Shown here: in pieces, positions 45,140 to 58,099 of the stretch
Layout: each line of letters opens with the position of its first letter
How positions within the stretch are numbered: position 1 is the stretch's first letter
Source: Thysanoteuthis rhombus
Taxonomy: Eukaryota; Mollusca; Cephalopoda; Oegopsida; Thysanoteuthidae
Direction: 5' to 3'
Assembly: GCA_963457665.1 (NCBI GenBank)
Contig: OY735220.1
Span: 37,307,194 to 37,371,193 of the forward strand
DNA length: 64,000 nucleotides
Made by a program: the position numbers and the translations under genes
Notes under the pieces: model-generated
Database searches by the model: none
Told to the model about the DNA's origin: nothing
Seen by the model: only the letters and a program-made list of their open reading frames with translations

Positions 45140-48100
45140 TTGAACGATAAAGAGATAGAAAAAAGAACTTCTTTTCCTCACGGCAAGGTTTCAGTCATCT
45201 CAATAAAAATCGACCAATTAGTTTGAGCCGTTGGGATGCAGATATTGAGGAAGCCCCTTTTTGTGATCACTTCAAAATAGGTTCTTTGAAATTATAATAG
45301 CCGACTGATATCATTAACCGCAGGATTTATAGAGGGAACCACTTGATATAATCCGTTTAAATAATGCATTCGGGACCAACTGGTTTTGACGACAATAACT
45401 GCTCGATGGCATTATTTATGACTATAATAAGTACCACCCTCAAAAGTAAATAAATAAGCTTAGTGAGATATAAGGTAGTAATTGTTAGTTATCCAATCAG
45501 GAGGGAACTCGCTTATTATACTTTGAAAAGCTAGTCCACTAATCATTGCACCTGGGAGGACATATTAATCAGCATCAATATTGACTTAGCTTCAAACAAG
45601 TAAATATCAATATCAAACCTATGAAATGTGTATCTGCAGTGACATTTTTTTAATGTATTTCGACAAGGTTGCATATTTATAAACATCTACGCAAAACTAA
45701 AAATGTTGTCAACTTTAATCCATTACCAGGATAATTCTCTTTCAAGTAGAATTTCGACATTGAAAAGGCTCGTCAACTCAGAGTGCACGATACACTCAAA
45801 AGGGAGTCGTAAATGTTATGGTACCCTAATCTTCCAAATCAGAATTAAATTTCAAGTTCTGGTTTCACCGGGACTTGTACGCTGATCCATGAAACTAGGG
45901 TCGGGGAATGCGTAACTATTTCAACAAAAAAAAATAACAGAACGATATCTTCAGTAGATATTTGCTAGGCTTACCTCAGTCTGAAAAAGTCTGCACAAAT
46001 AGAGCTTCTCGTAAGAAGATTCACTAGCAACAGCTTGCAAGACTAAGTAAACAACTACTAACTATGAGCAATAATGCCCTTTGTAAAGACATGTATCCCG
46101 ACCTCCACCAGATATGGGTAAAATAACAAAGCAGATTTAGCTTTCTAGTCTCTTGATAGAAACGGATACGTGACCGAATTAGAAAAATCGATGAATAAAC
46201 GACTTTTTTGACCTTTTGTTGGATTGTAATCACTGGAGAAAAAAAGACCAAATTTTTAACTGTTGATGCTGCCGAACACAAACTTAGGAAAACAAATTAG
46301 CATAAAATGAAAAGTTTAACCCTCCCTTAATTAATAACCAATTTGGAGGGGTTCTCTGCCATAATAAAGAGCAAATGATCAAATTTTCAGCCCTCTAGCT
46401 CTATTCGTACAACCTATATGTGCTACACATGCAGACATACATGAAATGGTAGTCAGTGAGCAGGGAACACATAGAAACTGAAAAACTGGCTAAGTCGTTT
46501 TCTTATAACGGGGGACGAATTTCGTGTTCAAACTAATATATGTTTCTTCCATTGATAATTTTATTTTGTAAGCTTCCGTAGCCTGGTACAAGGATACAAC
46601 ATGCTCACAGTAGCTGGTGTTCTAAGTGGTTGCCCTCGTACAAATGAGTTTCTTATACACAATGTTCTGCTCTATCCGACGCAAGACCAAAAGCTACTCA
46701 ACTTACCTGGTGTTCCTGCAATATCACCCAACTGAATACTGATTCGGTCCGATGTCGCTCAACCTCAGTGATCAGATGAGAATCAGTGCAATCTATGTAA
46801 CTTGACCATGGGATATCTATTTACAAGGCCCACCTTAGTTTCGTTAACCATTACACCACTGTAAGGAAGATCATTCAAAGAATATTCAAATACACCTACC
46901 ATCTCCCGCTCTTAAGAAGTTTGCTTTACGACACTCCTTCACTTTCACATAAACGGGCGAAAAACGAAAATTACGTTGAGTGTTTGTTCTACAGCGAGTT
47001 ATTGGTGAGGTAACGTGCACCCTTCATCTCTTTCTTATGATCCAGTCTCCTGTATCTCTCACTTCTAGTGATTCAGCCAAATAAACCATTATCATCATTT
47101 GAGGAACCCTCAACAATTTTGTCACATTAATTAATGGCGATAGCTATCTTAGCTTAACACTATATGGACCTACGGATTTTTTTTTTTTTTTTTGTAATAA
47201 ATGCTCTACTCTCAAATAGCAGCGGATCCTATGCAATAAGACATTGCAGGTGTTTGGCAGTACCGCTCGTCATGGAACAAGATTGGAAAGTCTTCTATCA
47301 AGCCACTGCTGATGCTGATATATAAACAGTCTTATCGGTGAACCGGTGCTATCATATCTGTTTATCAATAACTCGTCTTTACATGGTTATTTCCTATATA
47401 TTTATCTAATTTGTGATGGTTAGAATTAACACAGTTAGGTTCGAAGATTCAGAAGTTTCATGATTGATGGTCAAATAACATGATTATTTGTTCTCATCTT
47501 CATCCAGCATTACATCTTGGCATGATGGGTTCCTTTATGAAATTTTCCAAATAACATTCGCGCTGTGGCATTAAGGGAACTTTAACTCTATTACCAATGT
47601 TAACCCCAAGGTATATTTGTAATTTCCAGTTCTGCGTCACTTTCACTCATTAATAAATCTCGAATAGAAATCTGAAAAGAATAATTAGCCAACATTTCTT
47701 ACTAATTACGTTTTTGGAAGTACAGATATCTTGTGAACTAACTCACCCGAACAGTTAAAAAAATCATGGCAATATCAGAATAATTATACAACTGCACTGT
47801 GATTGAAAAATATCAAAATAAGATATCGCTCCTTTTTTTCCGTGTTTTCTTGTTTACGTTCAACTGAAATGAACCCTGTTTTTTTAAAAGAAATATGAAT
47901 AACTAAGAGAGGTTACTCTATAATTATCTTTCAATCATATTGATTTCTCGTAACACTCTCAAATTGGTGTCAGAATTCACATATAAAAGGTAGTCACATT
48001 GGACTCACTGTGAGATATGAGGTACGAAAATAAAAACTTGGGAGAGCTCTTCGGGAGATAGATGCAGACATGAAATCTTCACTATGTGATAAGCTAAGAC

Positions 48101-48645
48101 AAAATCTTCTTAAAGCTAACGACCTTACAATAAAGAAACCGGAGGCTGCTCTCGATGGCACGTATACAAAGATGCTTTGAACAGCCCTCAACGTCAGTCG
48201 AAAACAATAAACAACCAAGAAGCAGTATTATGGGGATTCGCTTCAAGACTAAGTTTTTCGTGGTGAGATAAAGAGGATCTTGTAAGCGACACAATACTTT
48301 GTCGACCATTCCACCGACTGAAATCAGTAAACAAGACCAACGACGATATATCGATCAACCAGTTAGTGATATTGGATGTCAACCAGGAGGCCTACCAAAC
48401 GTGATGGCGCCGAGAAGCTGGAAAAAAGCATGAGTCAACTTGATTTGAGACAAACAGTAAACTGGATGTTGAACATCATCCAATTGTAATCTCTCTTGAC
48501 AAAAGTTGCAGATATGTATAACGCTCCTCGATTCAGGGTTGAGCACTCTTTAAGTGAGGTAACTCGTTTATTGTAAGCTTATGCAATGCTCTTCCATAGG
48601 AATAGAGCACCCTGGTGGATGGGGAATTTAAGATGAATAAATATA
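45140..48645. other. Long unassigned AT-rich stretch
   Basis: 3.5 kb with no exon, transposon or strong tandem repeat recognised. Contains a poly-T run at 47169-47192. Minus-strand open frames at 46024-46281 and 47994-48382 have no visible homology. Confidence 0.4.
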
Positions 48646-48649
48646 TCAC

Positions 48650-48822
48650 TTAAATTTTGCCTCGCGGACCGTTCGGTTCCGTTGCTGAACGGTAGGAGAC
48701 CGGCCTCAGGGTAAGAAGGGAAGCTTTTGATTCCACCTCGTGGTACTGGATGGGATAATGGATCGTCTAAAGCCACACTGAAGAGTCGTAATACAACGAA
48801 ACAGCTGTCTGTGGATGACACA

Positions 48823-48868
<46 letters not shown>
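48650..48868 (+). mobile_element. tRNA-derived SINE with (TA)n tail
   Basis: tRNA-like head (gcggaccgttcggttccgtt, gaacggtaggag) with B-box-like cttttgattccacc at 48724-48737. Then actggatgggataatgg, aagccacactgaagagtcgt, aatacaacgaaacagctgtc, tgtggatgacacaatg, and directly (TA)n (48825-48868). It shares body and tail with 10230-10445 and 9197-9295. Confidence 0.8.
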
Positions 48869-48869
<1 letters not shown>

Positions 48870-48870
<1 letters not shown>

Positions 48871-49985
48871 TCATTCAGAGTTTTATATCGATAGGTTTAC
48901 ACATTTTTCTACTCAGTGTATTAGATCATTTGCTTTACCTTATCTATTGTATTCAGAGCTTTCTTATTTACGCAACACCGGAGTAGTAAAAACCATACTT
49001 TTGAAAAACGAGTTAAAAAAACATCCTGTTTGCATTAAAACTCTTTTGCGAATCACCGGCAAAAAAGTTTTTGACAAAGTTGTATTTTCTGAAAGAATTG
49101 CTTTGCGTATGACTAATGTCCAAAAATTTCCATAGTGATGTATGCAAAACTATGCATCTATGGAAAAAAAATCCGCTGGTTGATACTACAATATTCAGAT
49201 CAAGAAATTACGTTAAAGTGTTCCACTGATAGATTACATGGTTCGAAAGGAAAACTTTTCTACGGCGTCATATGGTGACCATCACGTCTGAAGATTTGAA
49301 AGCAGACAATGTACTGAACCTGAGAACTGCGTTAACTTGTAAATATGCTAAGTTTGGAACTGCATGGGGGTGGCATATTTTAGGAAAATGATTCTCTCAA
49401 TCCCAACTGTGCTCTTCCAAAATGCCAGACGCTTAATAATTATCGTAGCATTTTTTCTTGTTTTCTGATTCTTTTGGGATGAAGTGTTGTGGGCATTGTA
49501 CGATATCCGTTCGATATGTATCCAGCTATCCTTGATAACTTGCTAAACAGTCGCACAACATTGATGCAACTTAGAAACCAATCAGGGGAGACCCTACTAC
49601 GCATGCGTACTCAGACACTCTCAGTCGAAGGTCAGACAATGTCGGATGAGATTGTTTATGTGACCTGTGCCCACCCATTCTTCCCTTTCCGTCCTGTGTA
49701 TTCTGGGATAACATCGTACCATCCAAGTCCACCAAACCAACATAGTCTAGATTTCTGTCTCTTTGACCTCGGGCGAGATTAAGGAGAATACAATGAGGCA
49801 GCTGATGGCGATTAAGAGATGTTATAGTATGTTTGCATAAGTGAAATTGATGCTTGAACAAGTATGCAGTATACCAAAGAATCTGCTTTAGAAGGGACTG
49901 AGATGCCAGATCCCCCAGTGGGATATTCTTTCGTCATAATGAGATGGCTAAATACGTCCCAGTCATATCTCTCATGTTTATGTAA
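48870..49985. other. Unassigned sequence
   Basis: Open frames at 48815-49135 (after the IYIY part) and 49489-49782 are of doubtful meaning. The latter contains PSPPNQHSLDFCLF, faintly like the PYSPDLxxxDFxLF block of mariner transposases, but no other catalytic block was found. Confidence 0.35.
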
Positions 49986-49988
49986 ATA

Positions 49989-49991
<3 letters not shown>

Positions 49992-50071
<80 letters not shown>
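49992..50071. repeat. (CT)n microsatellite, ~80 bp
   Basis: Uninterrupted CT units. Confidence 0.97.
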
Positions 50072-50073
<2 letters not shown>

Positions 50074-50074
50074 A

Positions 50075-50602
50075 TGTGTGTGAGTAAAAAATGCAGAAAA
50101 GTGTTCCATTTTTCTATCTTTGCATTCTCTGATTGTCTATACTTACAATAAGGATTTTTTTGAAAAACAAGAAAATTGACACAATTAAAAAATAGTTTAT
50201 TTCTAAATATTCAAACCAAGTGAAAAGGGTATTGCCTCTGATATTCAGCAGCTCGAACAAGTATCTCATCATTCTGAGATTCGATTAAAAAAAAAAAGAT
50301 ACTTCTTAATTGGCAATTTTTTCGGGAAATATCAAGTGGACAAGTTATTTAGTGGGGAAAACATTTGCACGCCAAGATTTCTCATTTATTTTGCCGTTGA
50401 ATTCAAACAAGCGTAAAAATCCATTTAAAGTATGGAAGCCTCTCGGAGAATATGTTGTACCCACAAAAAAAGAATAGACAAGAGATTATATATGAATGTT
50501 GAAATAGAGAAACACGCCAGGCAGCTTCCGGGTCAAACTCCTCTCCGAATTCTATTTTGATAATGACTGCAGCTTTTGTATTTCATACATGATAAATAAA
50601 AA

Positions 50603-50605
<3 letters not shown>
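50075..50605. other. Unassigned sequence
   Basis: AT-rich sequence between microsatellites; nothing recognised. Confidence 0.4.
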
Positions 50606-50606
<1 letters not shown>

Positions 50607-50658
<52 letters not shown>

Positions 50659-50742
50659 TGTATATATATATATGAATATATATATGTATACATATGTGTG
50701 TGTGTATATATATATATATGTGTGTGTGTGTATGAGTGTGTG

Positions 50743-50824
<82 letters not shown>

Positions 50825-50829
50825 CATGT

Positions 50830-50882
<53 letters not shown>
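50607..50882. repeat. (TA)n/(GT)n compound microsatellite, ~275 bp
   Basis: TA tracts at 50607-50655, 50706-50720, 50746-50820 and 50836-50875 alternate with TGTGTG runs and ACATATG interruptions. Confidence 0.95.
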
Positions 50883-50883
<1 letters not shown>

Positions 50884-50884
50884 T

Positions 50885-51415
50885 AGTGTATTCGATAATT
50901 ATAAGGAAATAAACTCGGGCTTACTTGTATGATAGATTTTTTTCAATCATGCTCGATCCGTAAGACGGTAAGACAACCTCTTCGCTATTATTTGACCGTT
51001 GCTTCAAATCGTATTTGGGGAACATGAATTTAAAAATCAATTTACATCACTAATTTTGGTGAAAATTGTTCTTGTTATTCTTATTGTTCTTGTCCTTGCT
51101 ATGGTAGAAAAAAAACGACTGCAGTTTGGAGAATTGACAATTTTCATCTCAAAAGCAGATCCCAAAGCAAGATTGCATTATTATATCTGTCCTGTGAGCT
51201 AAATTTAGCCAACTCCTAATACCAACCACCTCGAGTTTGGGTGATTTTAAGGCTTGGAACCTTCAAATACTATTGATTTATTTAAGATGCCTGTTGGGGA
51301 TGTTATTAATCAGAGGTATTGTGATGTCTACGTCCAGAACGATTTAAAGTGAGCACTTCTTTAGTACCAATCATCTGTAATATCTACTCAGTATCATTTC
51401 ATCCCTTAAAGGCAA
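50885..51415. other. Unassigned sequence
   Basis: A 67-codon plus frame (50999-51202) includes a hydrophobic run (IVLVILIVLVLAMV) that could encode a membrane segment. No start or splice support and no family recognised; most likely chance. Confidence 0.3.
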
Positions 51416-51962
51416 TTGTTCAAGTGCAGAATCACTCTATGATGGCAAGCCTTCGGCAAAAAAAGCTTAACTTCCAAAAACAAGTTGATCCCTATGATCC
51501 CAAAGAGGAAAGTATACAACCAATGCATCCTCCCGATAGTCATTTATGCAGCTGAAACATGGAACCGAACCAAGAGACAGACTAGTGAACTGAAAAGCAT
51601 GCTAAAAGCAAATGAAAAATCATACTCAACCTCACATGGATAGATCACAAGACAGCACAGTATATAAGGAAGAAAACAAGAGTCAGAGACATCATAATAT
51701 CTGTTAGAAAACTTAAATGGCAATGGGCAGGCCATGTCACAAGAATGACAGACAGCCGATGGACATCAATACTCATAACATGGATTCCCATGGATCACAT
51801 GCAAAACCAAAGCCGACAGAATACAAGATAGAGAGATGAACTGGACAAATTTAGAAAATATTGGCTCCATGACGCCCATGATAGAGAAGTGTGTCAAATC
51901 CTGGGGAAGGGCTACGTCCAACGACGGATGTTAAAAGACTAATGATGATGATGATGATGATG
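51415..51962 (+). mobile_element. RTE-like LINE 3' end with (TGA)n tail (copy 9, plus)
   Basis: Similar extent to copy 7: RITL*WQAFG, NKLIPMIPKRKVYNQ then CILPIVIYAAETWNRTKRQT (the thumb YGAETW-type motif well kept), LTWIDHKTAQYIRKKTRVRDI, WQWAGHVTRMTDS, NKI-like, RDELDKFRKYW, HDREV and LKD. It ends GAC TAA TGA TGA at 51937 onward, running into the tail. Stops and small frame changes are present. Confidence 0.85.
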
Positions 51963-51964
51963 TT

Positions 51965-53165
51965 GCACCATTATCAGGCATACTTTGGGAAATTGAATTG
52001 ATTGATTCAGTATCCATTTATTGTATCAATGTTGATATTTTTCTTGATAGCGGCCCAGCAGTGATTAATACCACAGATGATCGATAGCGTATACTAAAGT
52101 AAGAAAAAGCAACCATTTCTGGCATTCTTAGATGAAGAGAGTCGTCGAATATGTTCATGGCAACGTTTTTAATTGATTATTTCCGAAGTGTTTCAGTTTT
52201 TCTTACAACTGTCATTGTCAATACGAAATTTATTCAGAAAAATTACAAGTCATTGAATATCAACGAAAAAATAGCCCACCGTGGGCAACGAAGGTTCAGT
52301 CATCTTCAGAGTACTCTCTTTGGAACTGTGCGCATCTCTCTTGACATCCCTTTCACTTTTCAACACAGTCTGGTATTTTTTTTCTTGGTGGGGGGTCACA
52401 TCAAGTGCTTCATTATGCTTTCCAGAATCTCGCTTGCAGTCTGAAAAGTAATTTGTGAAAAACAATAAGTTGCTGGGAGCTGGATCTGAACTGCAATGGG
52501 CCCAAAAGATTTTAGTAATGCAATGTTTCCGCATGAGATGTGGAGAATGAGCTGGCTCGGTTTATCATGAATGCGCCGTACACAATCTCACTAAATGGCA
52601 TCTCACCACCGACAAATAACCCCACGGGACAGTGTCTGCGAATGATCGATTGGCGAGTTAAATCAATTTCGCTCAACCTGTTTTCAAGATATTCAAAATG
52701 GCTGGATACTTTCAGGACGTACATCATATATCCAGTATTGTCGACTGAACAAATATTTTTGCAGTAGTTTGACTGACAAAAAAGGCTAAAAACAAATACA
52801 ATAATAATCGAAATAAGCTAAAACATGGCCAGAATGTTTGAGCACTTCCGAGGTAATTTAAAAATACGAAACAGATTTTAGCAGAAAAAGAGTTATATTG
52901 GCAACACAGCATATGTCTTTTATTGCTGAGGGCGCCAAGCATGGTACAATGTTTGATAAAGTAGTCTCGAAAATCAGTAAGTGGAAGGTTTCGATCTTTT
53001 CCTGCGACCAATTACTGTGGCCTTGCGTTAGAATGTAACAACACTCGGTCTGCATACACCGAAGGTTTTGCTCAACATTATTCAAGAATTCACATCACAA
53101 AATTAAGTTTGAAGTAAATATGTTAAAATTAATTATTTAAACAACATCTTTGTGGATTATCAATT
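51965..53165. other. Unassigned sequence
   Basis: Overlapping open frames of 94, 71, 95 and 75 codons on the minus strand (52250-53085), and shorter ones on plus. The minus-strand reading includes RQSIIRRHCPVGLFVGGEMP, which is protein-like but not recognised. It lies on the same strand as, and 5' of, the Tc1 relic, so it may be element-derived. Confidence 0.35.
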
Positions 53166-53420
53166 CACCGTTTTAATACCGACAACTCGCCCTAGTATTG
53201 AATTGATAAGTTCAGACATCGCAGTTTAGTATAATTCTGACAATGCCGGGTGTAAGAGATTCGACAAAACCGAATACGTTGATGGCCTTTTAGACTTCTA
53301 ATGCAAATTCCTATCTGATATTGCCCACATGTATTCAATGGGATTCGTGTCACGGGACTGACTTGGCCAACGAAGTTGTTCGATGCAGAATCAAAAAATT
53401 GAGCAAAAAATCTTGATTCC
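53165..53420 (-). mobile_element. Tc1-type transposase relic, C-terminal part
   Basis: Minus-strand reading at 53324-53376 gives RWPSQSRDTNPIEYMW, the Tc1 family signature WPSQSPDLNPIEHLW including the catalytic Glu of DD34E. After a stop it continues with LSNLLHPALSEL, TAMSELINSILGRVVGI, comparable to the C-terminal SMPRRxxAVIxAxGG end. The aspartate-bearing upstream parts were not recognised and no inverted terminal repeats were found, so it is a dead fragment. Confidence 0.75.
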
Positions 53421-53684
53421 CCCGAAGAAGAAAAAAAAGCATGCTGCCCCCAAAAGCAAAGGGCTTATCGCTTATCTCGATTGCCGATTCATTCCAATCC
53501 TTAATATTGGTCATCGTTAAATGATCGTCCTTAATGGTCTGGTCGATAAAAAATAATTTAGCGCTGTTCAAGGGCTAATTTGAAATTTTTCTGTTACTTC
53601 CAGAGCTCTTAAAGGAATGTTGTTCTCAACGCATAAATAAGGGTATCTTTTTATTTTTCATGTCTCTGTATAACAATTTTGTTT

Positions 53685-54420
53685 TGCTGTTTTAACGTTT
53701 TTGTCACGTCTCTGAACACAAAATGTAATAGTGTCCCTCGACTAATTGTTTTGCTTTGTTTTCTCAGAGTGTCTCGAATGAGACAATTTTATAAATAATT
53801 TATTTCATGAAGTAAGTCTAAATTTCACCCGCTCACTGGGAATTGAACTAAGCCTACTCAGACATAAGTAGAAGGTCATCGATACTTTACTTATATTCGG
53901 CAATTAATAAAGATTTACTGGTATCCCAAACTAATTGAAAAATTTCTTGATGCTACTTTTTGCTTTTACGAAAAAAAGGTGATTTGCGATAAATGTTCGC
54001 TGGAACAGTTCTGTAAACAAAATATTTGGTGCAGTGTTATCAACCCTTTCAAGTGTCCTTTTCAGGATATAGCTATATGTATACATCAATTATGTTTTGC
54101 CACGTCAACGTTTTTTTTTTCTTTTTTTTTTTCTTTTTCTCATCTCGAATCAGACCAGAGAATATAATAAATAGTATCTCTCATCTTATTTGGGTTTTTT
54201 TATGTTGTTTTTAAAGAGTCTTCAATGAGACAATTTGATAAATATTTAATTTTCCACGATGTGAGTCTAAATTTCACCTGCTCACTGCGAATTGAAAGTC
54301 TGAAATAAGTTAAATCCATCATTATTTTACTCAGAATTGACATTTGATGAATGTATACCGGTAACTCCCGGTTTTTCAAAAATTTGCTGATTACAACTGT
54401 TTTGCTTCTACGAAAAGAGA
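53685..54420. repeat. Two tandem copies of a ~448-bp repeat, diverged
   Basis: The series atgagacaatttt, ataaata(t)tta(a)tt, (a/g)tgagtctaaatttcacc, gctcactg(g/c)gaattgaa, gctttt/gcttctacgaaaa recurs with an offset of about 447-449 bp (agacaatttt at 53781 against agacaatttg at 54228). The second copy has gained a T-rich tract. The first copy ends at tgcttttacgaaaaaaagg, the second at tgcttctacgaaaagag. Confidence 0.7.
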
Positions 54421-55505
54421 CGTTTACTATCTAGTAGAATCTCAGCAATCATATCCCATGTTCTTACTTGAATGGGATTGTCTATAAATATAATATCTAA
54501 GGTTATGATAGGGAAGTTAGTCACAGGACTAATATGATCGAAAAATAACCAGAATGCTATCGTGTTAGTGAAACCAATTGATATTTTTATCTTCGTGGAA
54601 CTTTTTCAAGTATTGAATGATCGTAATTTGTTCATTGATTAATTCCCTGTCGATTGATATGTTGTTTTTCTTTATTATTTATATCAAATACGGTAGATAA
54701 TGTTGTTTTGACGAAAGATTTCGCGAGCAAAGATTGCCCTATTGCACTAAACGAGACACCTTGGCCTATTGAGCTCATGTATAGAATCCCCAATGTATGG
54801 ATAATGAAATTATCTTTAGATCTGAATTCTCCAGGCTTTGTTCTTGATTACTGTAGGATACGTATCCGTGTCCTGGGTATTTTACTATGTCATGCAACTA
54901 AATTAATATATTATGAGTGAAACGATTGCCTCCGAAACATAGGTCTCACGAATACATAAATATGGAATATGGATTCCCCATAGTGAAATACATATTTCCC
55001 TCAAATTTTATTCCAGATATTTAGCAGTTAAATGATTTCTTTGTGCGTCATTTTTCTGTTTCGGTCCACGAGGAAAGTCTATATTTCATCATATTAATTT
55101 CAAATTTATTTGCTGACGTCTCAACTTCAAACTTCTCTAAATGTTGATCTAATAAATGTATTTTGGTCAAATAACGTATTTCGTTTCAGCAAAATGCCCT
55201 TTAGCTTTTATCATATAATGTAAAACTCGGCCCTGACTTTCTCCCGTAGCTTAAAGATTTACATTAGCTTGTACAAAGATAAATAAAAAAATTGATCAAC
55301 CCTTGACGGATCTATTTTACTTTCAGTATAGCGTGAAAATAGTGTTTCGCTCATGGTACTTTTTTTTTTAAACAATACTTGAAATATGTATTTTTCAGTC
55401 CATTGTTATGGATTTTCTTTCAATTTTGAAGATGGTAATATTGACAAATAGAATTGGGAAAGTTATTTCAATCAGATATGTAAGAAAAAAAATGATAAAA
55501 TAGAT
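54420..55505. other. Unassigned AT-rich sequence
   Basis: An 88-codon plus frame (54654-54920) has no recognisable homology. Nothing else identified. Confidence 0.4.
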
Positions 55506-55509
55506 TGAT

Positions 55510-55940
55510 AAGAAAAAAAATCTATACTCGCCTTCACAGTCAATAACTGAACAACTAATGCGTTAAAATTGGAACAAATATGGTCAAGTTAAATTCAACT
55601 TACAACATGACTGTGTTTTCCTAGAAAAATCCAAAACGGAAGAAAAGAAAATATTTGGAAACATCTAGATTCCGGAGAATATAGATGTTATTATTAAACC
55701 TGCCAGGATATAGCCCCCCCCCCATCCCAAAGGTTAAAAAGCTAATTTTTTTTTCATCTGAAAATGAAAAAAAAAGAAATATTTTTAGAAGATGCCTTGT
55801 GAAACACTGAAGCCAATTGTCAAGTCTATAGACAAAGCAGTATGGCCTGTAGCGCTGGAACATACAGAAAAAAACTATTTTTAAAAAGCACACGAACAAA
55901 CAAAGAAAATTTTGTTTATCTTTGTTCAAGTGTCTACATG
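55510..55940 (-). repeat. Repeat family Z, copy 1 (minus)
   Basis: Plus-strand landmarks: tactcgccttcacagtcaat, aactgaacaactaatgcgtt, ggaaacatctagattccgga, and acaaagcagtatggcctgta followed by gcgctggaacatac. The same order is seen at 58700-59035. Confidence 0.6.
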
Positions 55941-55977
55941 AATAAAATCAATTATAAGAACAGTTTTTCACATTTAA

Positions 55978-56345
55978 GCTCATCTTCAGCGTTTTAGCAA
56001 CCGTCATTAAATACAGACATTCTCCAAGATTCGTCATACTTCTCTATCATGGGCATCATGTAGCCAATACTTTCTGAACTTATCTAAATCGCATATCATC
56101 TCTGAGGATCAACGTTGTTAATTGTGATGTGTAGCGGTTGTCTGTCTTTCATGCAACTTGACCAGCCCATTGCAGATCAAGTTTTGAAATGGGTTTTATT
56201 ATATCTCAGACATGTTTTTTTTTTCTCTAATGTATTATGCTGTCTCGTGACCCCTTCGTGTGGTGTTGAGCATGATTCTCTCCAGTGCACATTGCATGTT
56301 TCTCAGTTTCTAAAAGGTCAATCCCTTGGCTACGTTCCGTGTTTC
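55978..56345 (-). mobile_element. RTE-like LINE 3' end, 5'-truncated (copy 10, minus)
   Basis: ctcatcttcagcgttttagc at 55979, then ccgtcattaaatacagacat and tcgtcatacttctctatcat (reverse of HDREVW...), gcaacttgaccagcccattg (reverse of QWAGHV...), gtgttgagcatgattctctc (reverse of ERIMLN) and ggctacgttccgtgtttcat. The tail is reduced to a few bases. An ORF on the opposite strand is a shadow. Confidence 0.75.
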
Positions 56346-57000
56346 ATCTACTTAGGTGATTATCGAGTGGTTACATCGGATATACCCCCTTCTTTATAAA
56401 AATTAGTAAGGTTTTAGCATATGGCAAATTTCTGTTTGCGTGTATTTCTGTGTGTTCGTGAGTATGTAGGAACCCTGGGCGTGATTTACGACCGATTCTC
56501 ACCTAATTCCAACAAGATGCATATTTTTTTAATGATATCTAAGTATTCCTTTTCAATTTTACCAAATTTTATAAAACTTTAATGCTAAACTGGACCCTCT
56601 CTTTCTATTCAATAAAATAAAATTATAAAAACTGAGACAAAAAAAGACAAATGAATATGCTGCATTTCAAATCTTAAAATGAATTGTCGCTTCCCACTCC
56701 GGTACGAAACTGTTCAGATATTCGACTACGTTTTATGTTCATTTATTCCTATTTATTTTCCACATTCAACAAACAGACAGACATGAAAGTCGTTGGCGGC
56801 TGAAATGATTCACGCGGGAAAATTGCAATGCAAAAGTTTCCAATTTGTTTCGTGATTTGAATAGATTTGAATATAATAGAAATGAAATAATGTTTTATCG
56901 GTTCCAGTGTTTTGTCTACTGGCTTTGATATTGGCATCTTTATTCCACTTCACCTATTTTTAAAATGTGTGAAGGGGTTACTTTTGGAAGAAAAATCTTT
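56345..57000. other. Unassigned sequence
   Basis: Nothing recognised; short open frames only. Confidence 0.4.
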
Positions 57001-57200
57001 TTTGACTTCCCATAAGCCTTATCAGGACGGGTTTATTGATAGCTAGATGCGAAAATAACCAGTCACATCACATATAGAATTTATTTTGACCATATATATT
57101 CTCTGATGGAATTTTATCACTAGACACAAATTTTGCGGCAACAGATGTTCAATTATTGTCTGAGACGGGGAGTTCTAATTTGTTTTACATTTTGTTTTTG
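57000..57200 (+). repeat. Repeat family Z, copy 2 (plus)
   Basis: Contains tcttttttgacttcccataa, attctctgatggaattttat, and gttcaattattgtctgagac. Same series as the next copy, about 421 bp downstream. Confidence 0.55.
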
Positions 57201-57389
57201 ATTAAAACTTTTATGGTCCATATTCATTCTAAAAATTATATTTTCACCAAAGTCTACAAAAAGTATGGTCAGATCCAGGTTAAGTAGTTCGTTCTGCATA
57301 GAAAAATGAGTTTTTATAGATTAATTCCATCAGTATTCAACAGAACCCTTTCGATTTTTTTTCAACTTTTCAGAAGAAAAAAACTTCTT

Positions 57390-57620
57390 TCTTTTTTTAC
57401 CTTTTGAGGACTTTATTTGGACGGGTTAAATATTAAAATATAATTTCCTTTATTTTGGATGTCTCCAAAGGGAAAAGCAAGGTATTTCATAAATGAAAAT
57501 GATTTTTATGATTTTCATTCTTCGAGGGAATATTTTTTCACATGACTTCGAATTTTAATGCTACGGTTCTTCAATTATTGACTGAGATGGAAAGTATTCA
57601 TTTTTATCATGTGAGTTGTG
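57390..57620 (+). repeat. Repeat family Z, copy 3 (plus)
   Basis: Contains ggatgtctccaaagggaaaa, tttcattcttcgagggaata, acttcgaattttaatgctac and gttcttcaattattgactga. It is the inverted counterpart of 58715-58860. Confidence 0.6.
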
Positions 57621-57777
57621 AGACCTGTCTACATCGATTATTTTGCAAACTATGAGATATAAAATATGCAGATGAAAAAAGTTATTTTAAAAAGAACAGG
57701 AAAAATATTCCTCAGAAATAAAAACAAAATAAAAAAACACGTATGAATGTATAAATGATTTTTTATTTATTCTAATT

Positions 57778-57797
57778 TCACACACACACACACACAG

Positions 57798-57835
<38 letters not shown>

Positions 57836-57870
57836 ATGCGTGTGTGTGTGTGTATGTGTGTGTGTATTAT
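57778..57870. repeat. (CA)n and (GT)n microsatellites, inverted pair
   Basis: (CA)n at 57779-57830, a short tatatatgcg, then (GT)n at 57840-57866. The two arms are complementary and could fold as a hairpin. Confidence 0.95.
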
Positions 57871-58004
57871 CTGTCAAATCGATCAGATATTCGTCTACTT
57901 GATTTATATTTATTTATAAAAGAAACTTAAGAAAATTACATAAACTACATTAACCGAGATAAGGAAATGGGTTTCATTATGTGTTTAAAGCTATAAAACC
58001 TTCA

Positions 58005-58008
<4 letters not shown>

Positions 58009-58092
<84 letters not shown>
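58009..58092. repeat. (TA)n microsatellite, ~84 bp
   Basis: Uninterrupted TA, the longest pure tract in the window. Confidence 0.97.
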
Positions 58093-58095
<3 letters not shown>

Positions 58096-58099
58096 CTAT

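Noticed and set aside
49489-49782. Mariner-type C-terminal block (PSPPNQHSLDFCLF)
   Set aside because: Only one short, weakly similar block was found, with no DETW or HDN block upstream; it could be chance.
50999-51202. Small membrane protein (IVLVILIVLVLAMV segment)
   Set aside because: Hydrophobic run comes from a TTCTTATTGTTCTTG-type low-complexity stretch; no start, splice or homology support.
54654-54920. 88-codon plus-strand ORF as a gene
   Set aside because: No recognisable family, no acceptor/donor context noted, and length is within chance for 64 kb of six-frame sequence.
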